From positions 1 to 64,000 of the forward strand of contig JALJCO010013442.1 in NCBI GenBank assembly GCA_023101725.1: a DNA stretch of 64,000 bases. Direction: 5' to 3'. Source of the DNA: Atherinomorus stipes. Lineage: Eukaryota > Chordata > Actinopteri > Atheriniformes > Atherinidae. Under the pieces are notes generated by a model. The model worked only from the letters and a program-made list of their open reading frames with translations, made no database searches and was not told where the DNA came from. Position numbers and translations under genes: made by a program. Shown piece after piece: positions 1 through 11,514 of this stretch (the first letter of the stretch is position 1; every line of letters starts with the position of its first letter).

Positions 1-2140
1 TTTTTTTATTTAGTTTTTTATCAAACTTACATACATTAATGACAATATGCATCATCACAACATCAAAAGGGTGAACAAAGAGGTGTACACAGTGTTAACG
101 AAAATACTTTTACATGCACTGCAAAGGGCTACACATATTCTGGTTTCTTAGGTAAGATATATTCTCTCCATTTCTTCCATATTTTGTCACACTTATCAGA
201 TTGCATTTTCTTATGAAAGGTGATCCGTTCCATGACAAATATTTTGTATAATAAATTATGCCAGTCATCCAAGTTAGGAGGTACTGAGTTCAACCATTTT
301 TTAGTGATAGTTTTCCGAGCAGCCAGACTCAGCATGCCAAATAAAAACTTGGACTCTAAATCTGAGTCTATAGAATACAGCCAGCCGAATAATAGTTCGT
401 CCCAATTTGGGGTTTTTGGCATATTCAGAATTTCTTTTATTTCCATCTCAATCTGATTCCAAAAGGGTTGTATTAATGGACAAGACCAGAATAAATGATG
501 ATGTTTTACTCCTTGTGCACCACAATTTCTCCAGCAACTAGAGGAGCCCAAGTAGTGTGAACTTTGTGTTGGAGTGATAAAGTATCTACTTAGGGTCTTC
601 CAGCCAAAAATTCTCCAGGAGTTCGAGCTTGTAATTTTCCATTGGAAAGCACAATGTTTTAGCCAAATATCCTCTGTTATTAAATTATTTGCATCTCTTT
701 CCCAATTTTGCCTGATATAGTTTGTGCTTACCTTTTAATCTCTTGGAGGTCTTTATACAGTCTTGAAATCAATTTATGGTCTGAATCCTCTAAATATGCT
801 TTTATAAAGGTTTTCAAGATCGGCATTTCAAAAACACTGGCATTCTTTGGTATGAAACTATTTATGTGATGACGGATCTGGAGATATCTGTAAAAATCAT
901 TATTCTGAAGTTTGTGTTGTCTCATAATAGATTGAAAATTCCTTAGTGTTTCCTTCTGAAAATAAGTACAGTATGATGATAAACCTAAACCTGTCCAAAT
1001 TTTAAATCTTGCATCCATTTGACCAGGAGCAAAATTATTATCATATGAAGCCCAGCGCAATATTTTAATTTCTTCCTGTAAATTGTTTTTATTTATATAG
1101 TTTAGCCAAAGTTTTAATGACACATTAATCCACTGGTTATCCTGCTGCATCTGCTCCTTTATTAGATTTTTATCTCCAAGTCTAGCTTGCATTGGACAGT
1201 CTTTAGAGAAACTCATTTCTATTTCTTTCCATCTCGCTTGATATTCTGGATTGCACCAACATACCAAAATTCTAAATTGAGCTGAGATGTAGTAATCCTT
1301 CAAGCAAGGTAAGGCAAGACCACCTTTCCCTTTTGCTAGTTGAAGAGTTTTAAGTCGCACTCTTGGCCTTTTCCCCCTGCCAGACAAATCTAAGAATGAG
1401 TTTATCCCACTGTTTGAATTGCCTGTCTGTAATGGCAATTGGAAGTGTTTGGAATAGATACAACAATCTTGGAAGAATGTTCATTTTGACAATTTCTATC
1501 CGCGAATCAAAATTTAACAATGGTAATAAGTCCCATCTTCTAATATCATTCTTGATTTGCTGGCACAGGGGCTTAAAATTGACATCATATAATTTAGATA
1601 AATCCTTTGGAATATTAACACCTAGATATTTTATGCAGTCTGATTCCCAGTTCAAATTAATCTTGGCAGTTAAAATCTGACTTGGCTTATAATTAAAACT
1701 AAGTATTTGTGTTTTAGTAATATTAAGTTTATAGCCAGATACAGAACCAAATGTCTCTAGAAAGGAAAGGAGATGTAAAAAGGAATAATCAGGTTCTGAC
1801 AAGTAAATTAAGACATCGTCTGCAAAAAGTGATATCTTTTGTACTTGTCCAAACATATTCACTCCCGTAATATTTGTATTTTGGATAATGCCCTGACTTA
1901 ATGCTTCAATAAAAATAGCAAATAATAATGGGCTGCATGGGCATCCTTGTCTGCTTCCTCTCTCTAGTTCAAATGATTTTGAAAGGGCTCCATTTACTTT
2001 AATTCTTGCTTTTGGACATTTATATAATGCTTGAATTACTTTTACGAATGACTGACTAAATCCAAATTTTCCTAAGACTTTATATAAGAATTCCCAGTTA
2101 ACCCGGTCGAATGCCTTTTCGGCATCGAGGCTAACCAGCG
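1..2140 (-). mobile_element. L1/Tx1-like LINE, 5'-truncated
   Basis: Non-LTR retrotransposon on the minus strand. The 3' end lies at the window start: after the last stop codon at about 129 there is a short 3' UTR and an A-rich tail containing AATAAA, seen as the T-run at 1-7. Upstream, similarity to reverse transcriptase begins abruptly near 2140 within the motif LDAEKAFDRVNWEF. Everything 5' of that (ORF1, endonuclease, RT start) is absent, as usual for 5' truncation during target-primed reverse transcription. The DNA beyond 2140 is AT-rich and unrelated. Because position 1 is the window edge, the target duplication cannot be checked. Confidence 0.85.
129..2140 (-). pseudogene. L1-like ORF2 remnant: RT core to C-terminal zinc knuckle
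   Basis: The sequence shows RT palm motifs in order: LDAEKAFDRVNWEF near 2130, the RQGCPCSPLLFAIFIEAL block near 1930, and the catalytic FADDVLIY near 1820. The C-terminal region follows (FVWQG near 1385, then KGGLALPCLKDYYISAQFR near 1300). A zf-RVT-type CWRNCG...HHLFWSCP motif lies near 480-540. The frame is open from 2140 to about 1375. A one-base shift in the G/A run near 1375 moves it to the frame ending at 728, and a second shift near 725 moves it to the frame ending at 129. With only two shifts in about 2 kb, the copy is moderately young. In the family this protein nicks the target and copies the RNA; this copy cannot make a whole protein. Confidence 0.85.
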
Positions 2141-2471
2141 TAAATTTTTATTTATTATCAGTTTCAACAGTTCCAAGTTTTTTAAATTACTATTATCAAT
2201 TTAGCCTTTTCTTTAATTGGAGGGTATGAATTTTGAGGATGACTGTATATACAGTACATATATATATATATATATATAACAATAATAATTTAAAGATAAT
2301 GAATAAAATAATATATATTGTTATAGTATTTCCACAATCCTGCCACCTACCCAATGGAAGTGATAGGCTCCCCTCATCCTCCACCACCTGCATTCTGACA
2401 CCAGGTATGCAAAATTAAATGAACAATACAAACATCGTGTTTGGACATCAGCTCAGAACTTGGAGAAGAAG
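2141..2471. other. AT-rich intergenic, (AT)n at 2258-2278
   Basis: Short AT dinucleotide run and low-complexity AT-rich DNA. I see no gene. Confidence 0.6.
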
Positions 2472-2929
2472 TTAGTGTCTTGCTACATAAAGAAGCTGCT
2501 TCATGTGTTTCGTTCTTGTTCTGAGAGACCAGACGTGAAATGTTTGTTTATGACTCTGACAGCATGAAATCAGATTATCTAAGCCTTCATGCCTTTCCAA
2601 ATTCCAGCTCTCAAGACACCGGGGCTTAGCCCTCTGCTGGCCAGAGTCAATGAGGCTCTGGAAGAGGTGATGGAAGTCCTCTTGCAGAGTCCCAGGGTGA
2701 CTTGCTACATCTCTCATCTCACTGACAGCAATAGGTGAAGGTAACTGAGAGCTGGAAAAAGAGAGAACATATTAAAATGATATATTAGTGTTAAGTGACA
2801 CTGAATTTAGACAGTGTGAATCTTGCCTGCTTGAGAGGTCGGCTCTGACTCTGGCTCTCAGAAATAGACTGCACTGCTTTGATTTGTCCTGGACTTTGAG
2901 ACCGAGGCAGCGCTATACACTGTAGGCAT
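2472..2929 (-). other. Possible two-exon coding fragment, unrecognised
   Basis: On the minus strand there are good polypyrimidine-AG acceptors before 2929 and before 2744. Reading from 2929 to 2827 is open (CLQCIALPRSQSPGQ...). A GC-type donor (CAG|GCAAG) follows at 2827. After an 82-nt gap, translation stays open in phase from 2744 to the stop at 2472 (LPSPIAVSEMRDVASHPG...). The composition, rich in Ser, Gln and Pro, looks protein-like, but I recognise no family. The GC-AG donor, the minimal intron and the lack of flanking exons make this weak. It may be a decayed gene fragment or chance. Confidence 0.2.
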
Positions 2930-3516
2930 CTGAAATTGAAGAAGAATGCAGTAGTGCAGAGTTACACTCAGCAGCTTTGGATATTGTTGTTCAGTCTTTC
3001 CAAAAGAAGGATAGGAGTTAGATTTTTCCACCATTGTTGAAGACTGCAAAATAGCAGAAAAAGTCTGTGAAAATGTGGAGGGCCTCATTATTATATATCT
3101 AAATATCTAGTAGAATTGTCAAAGTTAACGCATCAATAACGCATTAACTTCATTTTAAAGGTGCAGTGCTCAAGTTTATATGTTAAATATTATTTTCTTT
3201 CCTCCACATGCTCTTACAATTGCATGATGTGTAGAATGAACTGATCTCTCTTCACTGCGGTTGTCTCTATAGTACTGTTTCTGAATGCTCAATGCGAGTG
3301 TTTCGGGTACAAAGCTTCTACGGGGCCCTTGTGAGGGAGACGAGCTGCACATTCTTGTTCGTCTGGCTGTGCCGGCATCAGGCCGGCCCAGGTCCGCGCA
3401 TGTTGAGATAACACTGATGAGTGCTGCTGAAACATAGAGATCAAGTGCCTCTCAAACCCCATGTCAGACTCCAGTAAGACAAAGAAGAAAAGTTTTGTCT
3501 TGAACGAATAAATGGA
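2930..3516. other. No gene seen; one MITE-like terminus
   Basis: A TTTTAAAGGTGCAGTGCTCA motif at about 3155 resembles the ends of teleost AAAGG-type MITEs. No partner end is visible. The rest, including a GC-richer patch at 3290-3410, is unassigned. Confidence 0.35.
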
Positions 3517-3584
3517 TGAATGAATGAATGAATGAATGAATGAATGAATGAATGAATGAATGAATGAATGAATGAATGAATGAA
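3517..3584. repeat. (TGAA)17 microsatellite
   Basis: Seventeen uninterrupted TGAA units, followed by an A-rich stretch. Read in reverse this gives a spurious Ser-Phe-Ile-His repeat. Confidence 0.97.
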
Positions 3585-3689
3585 AAAGAAAAAAAGAAAA
3601 AAATATATATCAAGACAAAAGCAAACAATTTAAAAGACCCTAAAAAAAACATAATAATACTGATTCATAATGAAATCAAGTTTAAAAAA

Positions 3690-3972
3690 AGAGTGGGAAG
3701 AAGTGAAGAGTTCATTTGCAAAAACAGTTAACCACCATTTAGAAAACAACAGAGTTAACTGCTTTTCATCGCTGTCGGGTACAAACCTCCTATCTCCATT
3801 TAACATCATTAAACCTTCTACTTCATATGAGTGTGATATGGTGAAAATATTCAAAGAGGAAATGAAGAGTTTATTTGCAGAAACAGTGAACTCTGTTTTT
3901 TTTCTAAATGGTGGTTAACTGTTTTCGCAAATGAACTCTTCAAGTAAAAACTTTTTAGGAATTCCCACCCCT
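3690..3972. mobile_element. Fold-back MITE, about 283 bp
   Basis: Two long arms face each other. The left arm, about 3702-3766, contains GAAGAGTTCATTTGC and ACAGTTAACCACCATTTAG. The right arm, about 3879-3941, carries their reverse complement. The outer ends GTGGGAA and TTCCCAC also pair. The centre has no coding potential. A partial second copy of the arm motif (GAAGAGTTTATTTGCAGAAA) sits at about 3864. This structure fits a non-autonomous fold-back element; the family is not known to me. Confidence 0.6.
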
Positions 3973-4037
3973 TCCTACATGTCATGCTTTATACTGTATA
4001 TCAATTTGTAACACAATCTCATCATTACATAATGCTA

Positions 4038-4040
<3 letters not shown>

Positions 4041-4099
<59 letters not shown>
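4041..4099. repeat. (AT)n microsatellite, 59 bp
   Basis: Pure AT dinucleotide run, about 29 copies. Confidence 0.97.
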
Positions 4100-4103
<4 letters not shown>

Positions 4104-4429
4104 AACGCCTACACATACACGTTATGTTAATAATATTCATATCACTAAAACTATATACTACATCCACTTAGCTACATTAACATTTAATGTATCAATAAAT
4201 ACTAAAAACACCTCCCACGGCAGGATGGCGTTTTTCGGCACAACACCGGCATTGAAGTAAGACGTGAATAAACAACCGAGCAGTTTTTTTCCCTTTTTTT
4301 TTAATTGGAAGGAGCTCCGATCCACTCTGGGAATATAACGCACCCATGGTTGGCTTTCTTCTTACTAACAAGGTTAATGTGATGTATGACAGAAATAAGG
4401 ATGCATAATATTGCAATGCTAAGTTTTTA

Positions 4430-4803
4430 AATGTAGCAATATGACAGCCATATAACTGTTCCTGGGGAAGAGATACACTCTGGCCACTTGTTAAATTTAG
4501 TTGATGCAATAATTTCATAAGGTATTCGTGGTCTCAGCCTCTGAATTTGGATATTTGATCTAAAAGCCAGCGTTAGCATGTTGTTACCGTTAGCATACAG
4601 TTTGTCAGTGTACTCAACAATCAAACCGTAAACAACTTTCAGATTTATAACTTTATTAGTAGACATCGTGTCTCTAACTCTGGGCTCAGATGCAATGCAG
4701 TGGAAGCAGCTCATTCCTGTGCACAACATTAGCGTCACTTCCACTTTTCCCCAGAGGGGGCGAACTTCTGGAAAAAAGACGGAACTTGCGCTGTACTCCT
4801 TTA
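4430..4803 (-). mobile_element. Possible MITE fragment
   Basis: Read on the minus strand the segment starts TTAAAGGAGTACAGCGC, a form of terminus common on teleost AAAGG-type MITEs. It runs into non-coding DNA with no clear opposite terminus. The family is not identified. Confidence 0.3.
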
Positions 4804-4829
4804 ATGGCATTATTTTATTTATTTATTTT

Positions 4830-6599
4830 TTTTACGTGCGATTAATGCATGCACGCTCTGTGTCTACCTGTCCCTGCAGTTTCAGGAAGTAGCACAAAAA
4901 TAAGATTGCATTTGAAGATATGGATTCCGAGAAGGGACTTTTGAACAGAAAGTTTAACTTTAAATAAACCAAATCCACTTCTTTTAGCTTGATTTCACTG
5001 ATTTTCTTGTTTCTTCTAGCTTCTCCAACTGGTTTCCCCAGCAAGTTGTCAGGATAATTACTTCCAATCTTTGATGTGGAACATGCAGTGACTGAAGGTG
5101 GTGTTAAGAAAAAACAGAACCTGCTTAAATAAAAATAAAAGAAAAAACACAAAAATACACACAAAAAACCACTGACAGTTAAGAAGTAATGCTTATGAAA
5201 TGGTCATATATTCCTTTTGAAGATCAATTCATGATACTAGACATCAACATTGCCTCTACATGGTGCAATTTACAAAGGGCATGATACAAATCACACATTT
5301 GTGTCAAATCTACTGACAGCTACAACTGATGTACAAGCAAGCAATGCATTCAGCACCTTGCAGTAACAGGAAGAGAATTTTGGGGGTTTAGATCTTTTCC
5401 AAGCTTAAGATTTTTGTTGATGGATGGCTGCTTGAGGGCAGTGAGGGAGACACAGCATCAAAGGCCTTTATCTCAGGTGCCTCTCACATTGGTTTGTAGT
5501 CTGTTGTAATTTACAGGGGTTTATGTCTTACTCCAAGCCGTGAAATAAAAGCATAGCACTTTGTGTCCCCCAGGTGCTTTGCGCTGTAGCATTCAGCTCA
5601 CACTGCCGTTCTCTGAGACCTCTCTGATGTTTAACCATTTCATATGATAAAAGCTGTCAGTGTGGAAATGCAAGTTCAGAGACTGAAATCGCCCAAAGTA
5701 GAACCAATCACACGTTAAGACGGCAGTGATGTTTTCCTGTCAGAGTTGTCAGAAATTGTAAATCGCTTCTTCATGCTGGAATAGTGAAAGGACCAAGGGG
5801 AAGTTGCAGGTGGAATTTTCAACAAGTTGAGAACATCTTTATGATAATACAAAAATTATGCATCATTAGCTAAGAAAAAAATGAAACCATATTCAGAAAT
5901 AATCCTTATGACAGTTTTATTTTAAATCTGAAAAACAAAATACAATGAGAATAAAAAGAAAGTAATCAAAACATGACAGTTTGAGTTATGGGCTGTTGTG
6001 ATTTATCTACACTGTAAAATGTAACATTGGTTTTGATAGAATATATCCAGTACATATGTTATTTTTTATTTAATTGTTAGTAATACTAATCTTAAGTAAC
6101 TTGTAAGAACTTTGGAGGGCAAAATGCTAGAAAACTTAATTTACTTAAGTTGAATCAGTGTAATTAAATTGAGTACAGGGAAATTAGTAATGGTGAGGAA
6201 ACAGGTGAGTTTCCCATAATGCAGTTCACTTAATTTAATATCACAAATGAAGAATTTCTAAATGATGTTGGTAGTGTCACGTGACTGTTCTCAACTTATT
6301 GTATTCCTGTCGTCTACTATCCAGCAGCTGCTGCACCGTGACAGAGATGTCTGTGGTCTGATATTAGTTTTAGCAAAAACCCACCTAAGAAGGTCTTGAT
6401 ACATAACAAGAACAATTTTGGATAAATCAATTATTTTAAGTAAGATGAACTTGAATCCTTTTGGCACAAAATTAAATGAAGTTTGAGTGAAGTATCTAGA
6501 TTAACATCATCAAATTTACAGCTTAATCAGTTTTTTCAAGTTCACTAAAGTTCTACAAACCTACACCATTCTAGTTCATTCTACTTAGTCACTCACATT
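4830..6599. other. No gene or clear repeat seen
   Basis: AT-rich DNA with many stop codons in all frames. I see no splice-compatible coding blocks, RNA genes or paired repeat ends. Confidence 0.5.
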
Positions 6600-7009
6600 A
6601 ATCAAACTAGGGCTGGGACGATTTGTCAATGTAATCAATTACGTTGATGCAAAATGTGCGTGCTGATGTGTCCTCCTCCAAGTTTAAAAAGTGTAAGGCA
6701 GAGAAGGCACATGCTTGATCGTTGAAGATATGGATGGTGAAACCAAAGCCTCACAAGACAAACGGGCCTTTTCCACTAGCACAGGTCAGCTCAACTCAAC
6801 TACACTGGTGAAAACTTGGCTTGGTAGCTTTTTAATTACAATCCATTACCTCGACCACAAGTGGGCGGGGTAAGAGTGAATCTGAACAGTTAACACCCCC
6901 TACCAGTAGGTGGCGGTAACGCACCTCATTAATTATTAGCCAGCCACCAGTAAAAACAGCAACAGAGGAAGAAGACAAGGAGACGTGAGATGGGAGGGAT
7001 GGATCATAT

Positions 7010-7200
7010 GATTACTGGCACTGCTCATGGAAGCACTTGTGATGTGGTTGGTAGCAAGCTTGCCTTGCAATCCAGAAGTCCCAGGTTCAAGTCCCTTTTC
7101 AGGCGAACAATATTCTTTTTTTTTTATCCACGATCTTGTTATGAATCTGAAATCACACCCTCACTACATTGACAATAAAGTCTTCCGAATCTGAATCTTT
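7010..7200 (+). mobile_element. tRNA-derived SINE (tRNA-Ala-like head)
   Basis: The stretch from about 7040 to 7095 resembles a tRNA: a box-A-like TGGTTGGTAGCAAGC, an anticodon-arm-like CTTGCCTTGCAATCCAGAAG, and a B box AGGTTCAAGTCCC. A T-run and a short tail follow, ending TTGACAATAAAGTCTTCC and GAATCTGAATC repeats near 7165-7200. Head, body and short tandem tail are what a Pol III-transcribed SINE looks like. It lies in the spacer of the surrounding inverted repeat. The tRNA-Ala assignment is by eye. Confidence 0.45.
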
Positions 7201-7330
7201 TTTGCTATTTATCTATTTATTCTTCATTTGACCAGGAAAAGTCCCATTAAGACTAAAAACCTCTTTTCCTAGGGAGTCCTGGCCAAGAGGCTGCAACCAC
7301 AAGAATAAGCAGAATCTGAATTTATCTCTC
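7201..7330. repeat. Dispersed teleost repeat motif
   Basis: TTTGACCAGGAAAAGTCCCA followed by AAAACCTCTTTTCCTAGGGA and CCTGGCCAAGAGGCTGCAAC matches a motif series I have met repeatedly in fish genomic DNA. The parent element is not certain. Confidence 0.35.
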
Positions 7331-8468
7331 TCTCTCAACAAGATCATGGAGAAAAGTAATAATATGATCCGTTCCTCCCATCTTACTTCTTCTCGTCTTC
7401 TTCCTCTGTTGCTGTTTTTACTGGCGGCTGGCTAACAATTCATGAGTTGCGTCACCACTACTTACTGGTAGGGAGCGCAAACTGTCGCTCATTTAATGAT
7501 GTCACTCTCTGACCCTGACATCTGATTGGCTAACCCCTTGGCCAATAGGTGGCATGCAGTGAGATGGCGTCAGACATACAGTAGCTCGCTTCATTCACAC
7601 TCAGAACTTCGCCAGGGCAGGTACAGAAAATGTATCACCTCAGTTCGGAAAACCCCCCGTGGAAAAGCCCAATCACCAAAGTGTGAGTTGAGCAAAAAAG
7701 TGATGATGGAAAAGGGGCAAATAAGACGCTTCTGCCATAAGACCGACGCCATGTCTTCAGACATTTGAGACATTTTTGCGCTTCATCTGGTGGCCGTGGG
7801 TGCGTAGCCTACTGCAGCTGAGGGAAACGCTGCCGGGAGCCGTCTTGTGTATGACTCAGTGTATAATAAAAGATACGTTCTCAACCTTGTGTTCGTGTTT
7901 CATCTGTCTGTAATATATTAGAATTATCCTCCGGGAAAAATAAAGAATTTTTCATTTAATTTCCAAGTGACTGGAACCCGTATTAAACATTGACAAATTG
8001 AAGATGAGGATGCACTTTGTCAGTAATATAGACCTAAGTTTGATTTAAATGGTAAATTCTGAGTGTTTATCTTCTTTTTTTTTGTTGTTGTTTTTCGTTT
8101 TTGGAAAATCACTTTCTGTATAAGTTTAAAACTCCCAAGTTTACATTACTATATTATTTAAATAACTCTATGGAAGTATTTTGGGTGACCTTTTTATTTG
8201 CCAGTTAAATACTAGACATCAGAATGTATTATTTTTCTCTTGTACACTTTTGAGTTGAAGTGCAATAACTAAATATATATATTGCAATGTTTAGGAATTC
8301 ATCTGCTTTTTTAACATTTATATCAACATGAGTAAATTGCTGTCAGTGAATTTATGGGGAGATAATCAACAATCGAATCGAACTGAATTGTAGATTAATT
8401 GGTGCATCAAAAAAATAATTGTTAGATTAATCGTTTTAAAAAATCGCTTCTCCAGCACTAATACAAAC

Positions 8469-9589
8469 TTTTATTTTATTTTCATTTATTTATTTTTTAA
8501 GGCAGCAAGTTTGAACACATTTTTAAGTAAAGCCAACCGGTTAGATTTCACAGTGTAGAGGTGGAAGTAGTGTAAAAATACTGTCAATTTTCTAAACACA
8601 AACATACTATAATGTTAGAAATGGTGTGGAAAATGTATTTCTTTGCGGGATGAATCAAGTCTCAAAAGCATGAATGTTCCATTCATCCCATTCCTCACAT
8701 CTGAGTTAAACCTCAGTACCATAATAACATTGCAATTACACCGTAGCAGCAGGGAATATCACTCTTTCCAACATTTAATGGAACACAACATATGCCCCAT
8801 CATGCACCAGTATGATGCTGTTGTCATTATTTTTCTGCATGGTGATTTGCTTTGAAATTAGTCATGCATTACAACAATCAAAAGTAGCATCTGCATGCAA
8901 TGTTTTGCTTTATTATTCCCTGTAAGACAGAACAAACAAACTTGTTTATTTGGCTTGTCATCAAAAAAAAGAAAATTTTCTGTAAACCAAAGGTTTGACT
9001 GGGAAGAAGAAAGCAAAACGAGTCCAATTTCTTCATGCTCAGATGGATGTAAACCACTGAGTAAATGGATCATGTAATCCTTCCAGTGTTAATTTTAATA
9101 TTTTGTTTTAGCTCAGGTGGCAACATAACCAAGTAATTTGGGATTATAGTGGTTGTACACTAGGTAATAATAAGATATTTGCCATAAAATCATCTCAGAA
9201 TGTTCTCTTTTGTCATTCATTTATTCATGTCTTGTCAGTTTGATGGTAAAAGTTGTTTCCTTTGAAACCATCTAGCATTTGACAATACCTTTCTGACAAT
9301 CCTGAGCACCTTAATTCATCTTAGCAGATTTCAAACAAAGCCATGTGACTGAATTACATCCCAAAATATAGTTTATATGTAAATTTTAAAAACATGTAGC
9401 CTTTGTTACAAACATATTATCTTCATGTTTCCATGACCATGTGATGTACATGTTCAAGGACTGTATTCATTCAAATAAATGTCACTGCATCAGTTTTATT
9501 ATCATAATAATGAGAAAATATATTCAATCATTTTTCCATACATCCTTTCATCCATTTTTTCCCCCTCTTATGCAAGTTCAGTTCCAACA
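8469..9589. other. No gene or clear repeat seen
   Basis: AT-rich, no extended reading frame with family features, no paired ends. Confidence 0.5.
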
Positions 9590-10460
9590 ACCAGAGACCC
9601 TTTTCCCAGGGACACTCTCCAGCTCCTGCCGGATCCAGAGGTGCTTCCAGGCCAGAAGGGATATACAGTATCTCCTGTGAGTTGTGAGTTTCCTTCCTGC
9701 ACGACCTCCAAAGATAGGTGATGGCGATTCCAGCTTCCCTCAGGATACATGAGTTCCTCACCCAATATCTTGAGCCACCTTCCAAAGTAAGCTCTTTTCA
9801 GCCACTTGTATCCATAACTGATATATGTGGTAGAATCCTTTCTCAAATAATATGACTGTAGGTGAGTGTTGGAAGACAGAGAAAGTGGTAAATCGAAAGC
9901 TTTGCCTCTCTTTCAGCTCGGTTTCTTCACTGGTGTAACACCCTTTTGCTGTTGACAAAGCCCCTATCTGTCTGTCTATCTCTCATTTTAGCCTACATAA
10001 CTCTAGAACAAGATCCTGAAATGCTTACGTTTCTCTGCTTGAGTCAATAACTTATTCCCATCGTAGAGGGAGCACTGCATCCTTTTTCTGGTTAAGAACC
10101 ATGGGCTTAGTCTCAAAGAGGCGAACTTTCATCCCAACCATTTCACACTCCACCCAATGCATGCTAAAATTGGCACAAGGAAACCAAGTTTGTTATCTGT
10201 AAAAATAAAGGATACAACCCAGAAGTTGCCAAACCAAACACCCGCCCTGACTCTGCCTTGAAATCCTGTCCATGAACACAACAAACGGTGATGAGGAGCA
10301 ACCTTGGCAAAGTCCAATATGCACCTTGAACAAGTCTGACTTTGGCTGAGGATGTGGACACAGCTCTTGCTTTGCATACAGGGACCTAATAGCCTGCAAC
10401 GGCAACTCCAACAACCCTGTACTCTCACAGTGCACGCCACAAAAAATAAGAAAAAGAAAA
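9590..10460 (-). mobile_element. Ancient, decayed RTE-X-like LINE copy
   Basis: On the minus strand the DNA follows, in order, the 3' half of the same LINE family as the better copy at 35825-36479. Matching blocks include GAGAGTACAGGG then GTCCCTGTATGC near 10380-10440, CATGGACAGGATTTCAAGGC near 10265, and GGGATGAAAGTTCGCC near 10125. Further blocks are GAGCTGAAAGAGAGGCAAAG near 9915, GGATACAAGTGGCTGAAA near 9810, and CAGGAGCTGGAGAGTG near 9630. All frames are broken, so only nucleotide similarity remains. The RT catalytic region is lost to small deletions near 10200. Confidence 0.6.
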
Positions 10461-10589
10461 AAAAATGAAATGGCACTAATAACCTTCAAAAAGTAGACAG
10501 GGGAGGGGGCTACAAACTCCATGTTTGCCTCAGCTGCTGTTGGGCAGACAGACAAAAATGTAACAGACAATCCGTGCCAATATCCTCTC

Positions 10590-10735
10590 TGACCAGCACA
10601 AAACATTCATACACCAGTGAATGTATGTTGCTGACACTAGAGGCAAGGTGGATGAAGTGTCCTGCCCAAGGACACAACAGATTGACCTGGGATGAAGTGG
10701 TTTTTGAACCACCAACCTTTCACATATCACCAATG
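10590..10735. repeat. Dispersed fish repeat
   Basis: GGATGAAGTGTCCTGCCCAA then GGACACAACAGATTGACCTG and TTTTTGAACCACCAACCTTT is a recurrent teleost retroposon motif series (a B-box-like GGTTCGAACC stretch is embedded in its family). The boundaries are uncertain. Confidence 0.45.
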
Positions 10736-10739
10736 GCGC

Positions 10740-11506
10740 CCTCAAGGGGTGGCCAATGCCACCCTGAAAAAAAGCTGGCCACCCCCCGCAAAAATGATAT
10801 TTTTTTCATTTATGTCATTATGTCATTTATGTACTATTAACACAGCGCAACATGCTTTGTTTATATTTGAATGGCAAACTCTTTATAAGCTAATAAAAAT
10901 AAAATGAATAAAAAATATTAAGTCTACACTAGACCTACCATTTTCTGCCATTGGTGTTTTGCCATAGTGCCTGCATAGTGGTTTTGTGAAATTATTTTTT
11001 GTGACACACACACTGGACAACAATGGAGGAAGTCAAGCTCATGATTTAGCTGCTGCTCGTTATATCAACCCCGTTGACCATGGTGTTGTGGGTGCATGCA
11101 GCTGGTGGACATGTCGAGAACACCCCAATAACTACAGCAAACCAAATCTGAACTCACAGGACAATAGTACTCGTTTGTTCATTCATTCGACTTGGTGAAA
11201 TTGAGGAGTTTTGCAGCAAATAATACAGTTTAGAGTGACCCATTCATTCGGCACCCTTCACATCCATTATATGTATATATGTGGATCTATGACTAATCAA
11301 AAGAGCGTCCAAAGGAGTCCGAGTGATATTGAAATGTTATCGCTGGGTAAATTCACAGAAATAAAGTCCAGGTTGAAAAAAAATAAAGTTATCCTTTACT
11401 GACCCATGGCCACCCTGATATTTTCTCTGGCCACCCTATGACACCCCCCCCCCCAAAAAAAAAAAAAGAGGAAAAAAAAACAAGGGGAGCCTTATGTTCA
11501 TAAAGC
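10740..11506. other. Decayed repeat region, no gene
   Basis: GGCCACCC recurs at 10779-10786, 11408-11415 and 11431-11438, bracketing about 650 bp of AT-rich DNA. This suggests an old, unidentified transposon. A C-run and A-run sit at 11443-11467. Confidence 0.3.
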
Positions 11507-11514
11507 CATCAGAT

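Larger units (their letters stand above)
6897..7480. repeat. Inverted repeat pair with about 300-bp spacer
   Basis: The segment at about 6897-7035 (containing TTAGCCAGCCACCAGTAAAA and GAGGAAGAAGAC) recurs in reverse complement at about 7338-7480. The arms are about 85-90 percent alike by eye. The flanking CGGGCCTTTTCCACTAGCAC at about 6763 is a common teleost transposon motif. The pair looks like two oppositely oriented copies, or the arms, of one element inserted in the hAT-like element. Confidence 0.6.
6608..8460. mobile_element. hAT-like element with nested repeats
   Basis: The left end reads TAGGGCTGGGACGATT and the right end, reversed, TAGTGCTGGAGAAGCGATT. These are degenerate terminal inverted repeats of the TAGGGCTGG type common in teleost hAT elements. 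Inside the right end is a characteristic run of ATCGAATCGAA and TTAGATTAATCG motifs. The 8 bases outside each end, AATCAAAC (6600-6607) and ATACAAAC (8461-8468), match at 6 of 8, as expected for an old hAT target duplication. No transposase is readable. The middle holds an inverted repeat and a SINE (separate entries). Confidence 0.6.

Noticed and set aside
3464..3652. Protein-like frame with repeated Ser-Phe-Ile-His
   Set aside because: It is the reverse translation of the (TGAA)n microsatellite.
10129..10606. Overlapping minus-strand frames of 115-137 codons
   Set aside because: They are chance openings in the decayed RTE-X-like LINE, in frames that do not match its protein.
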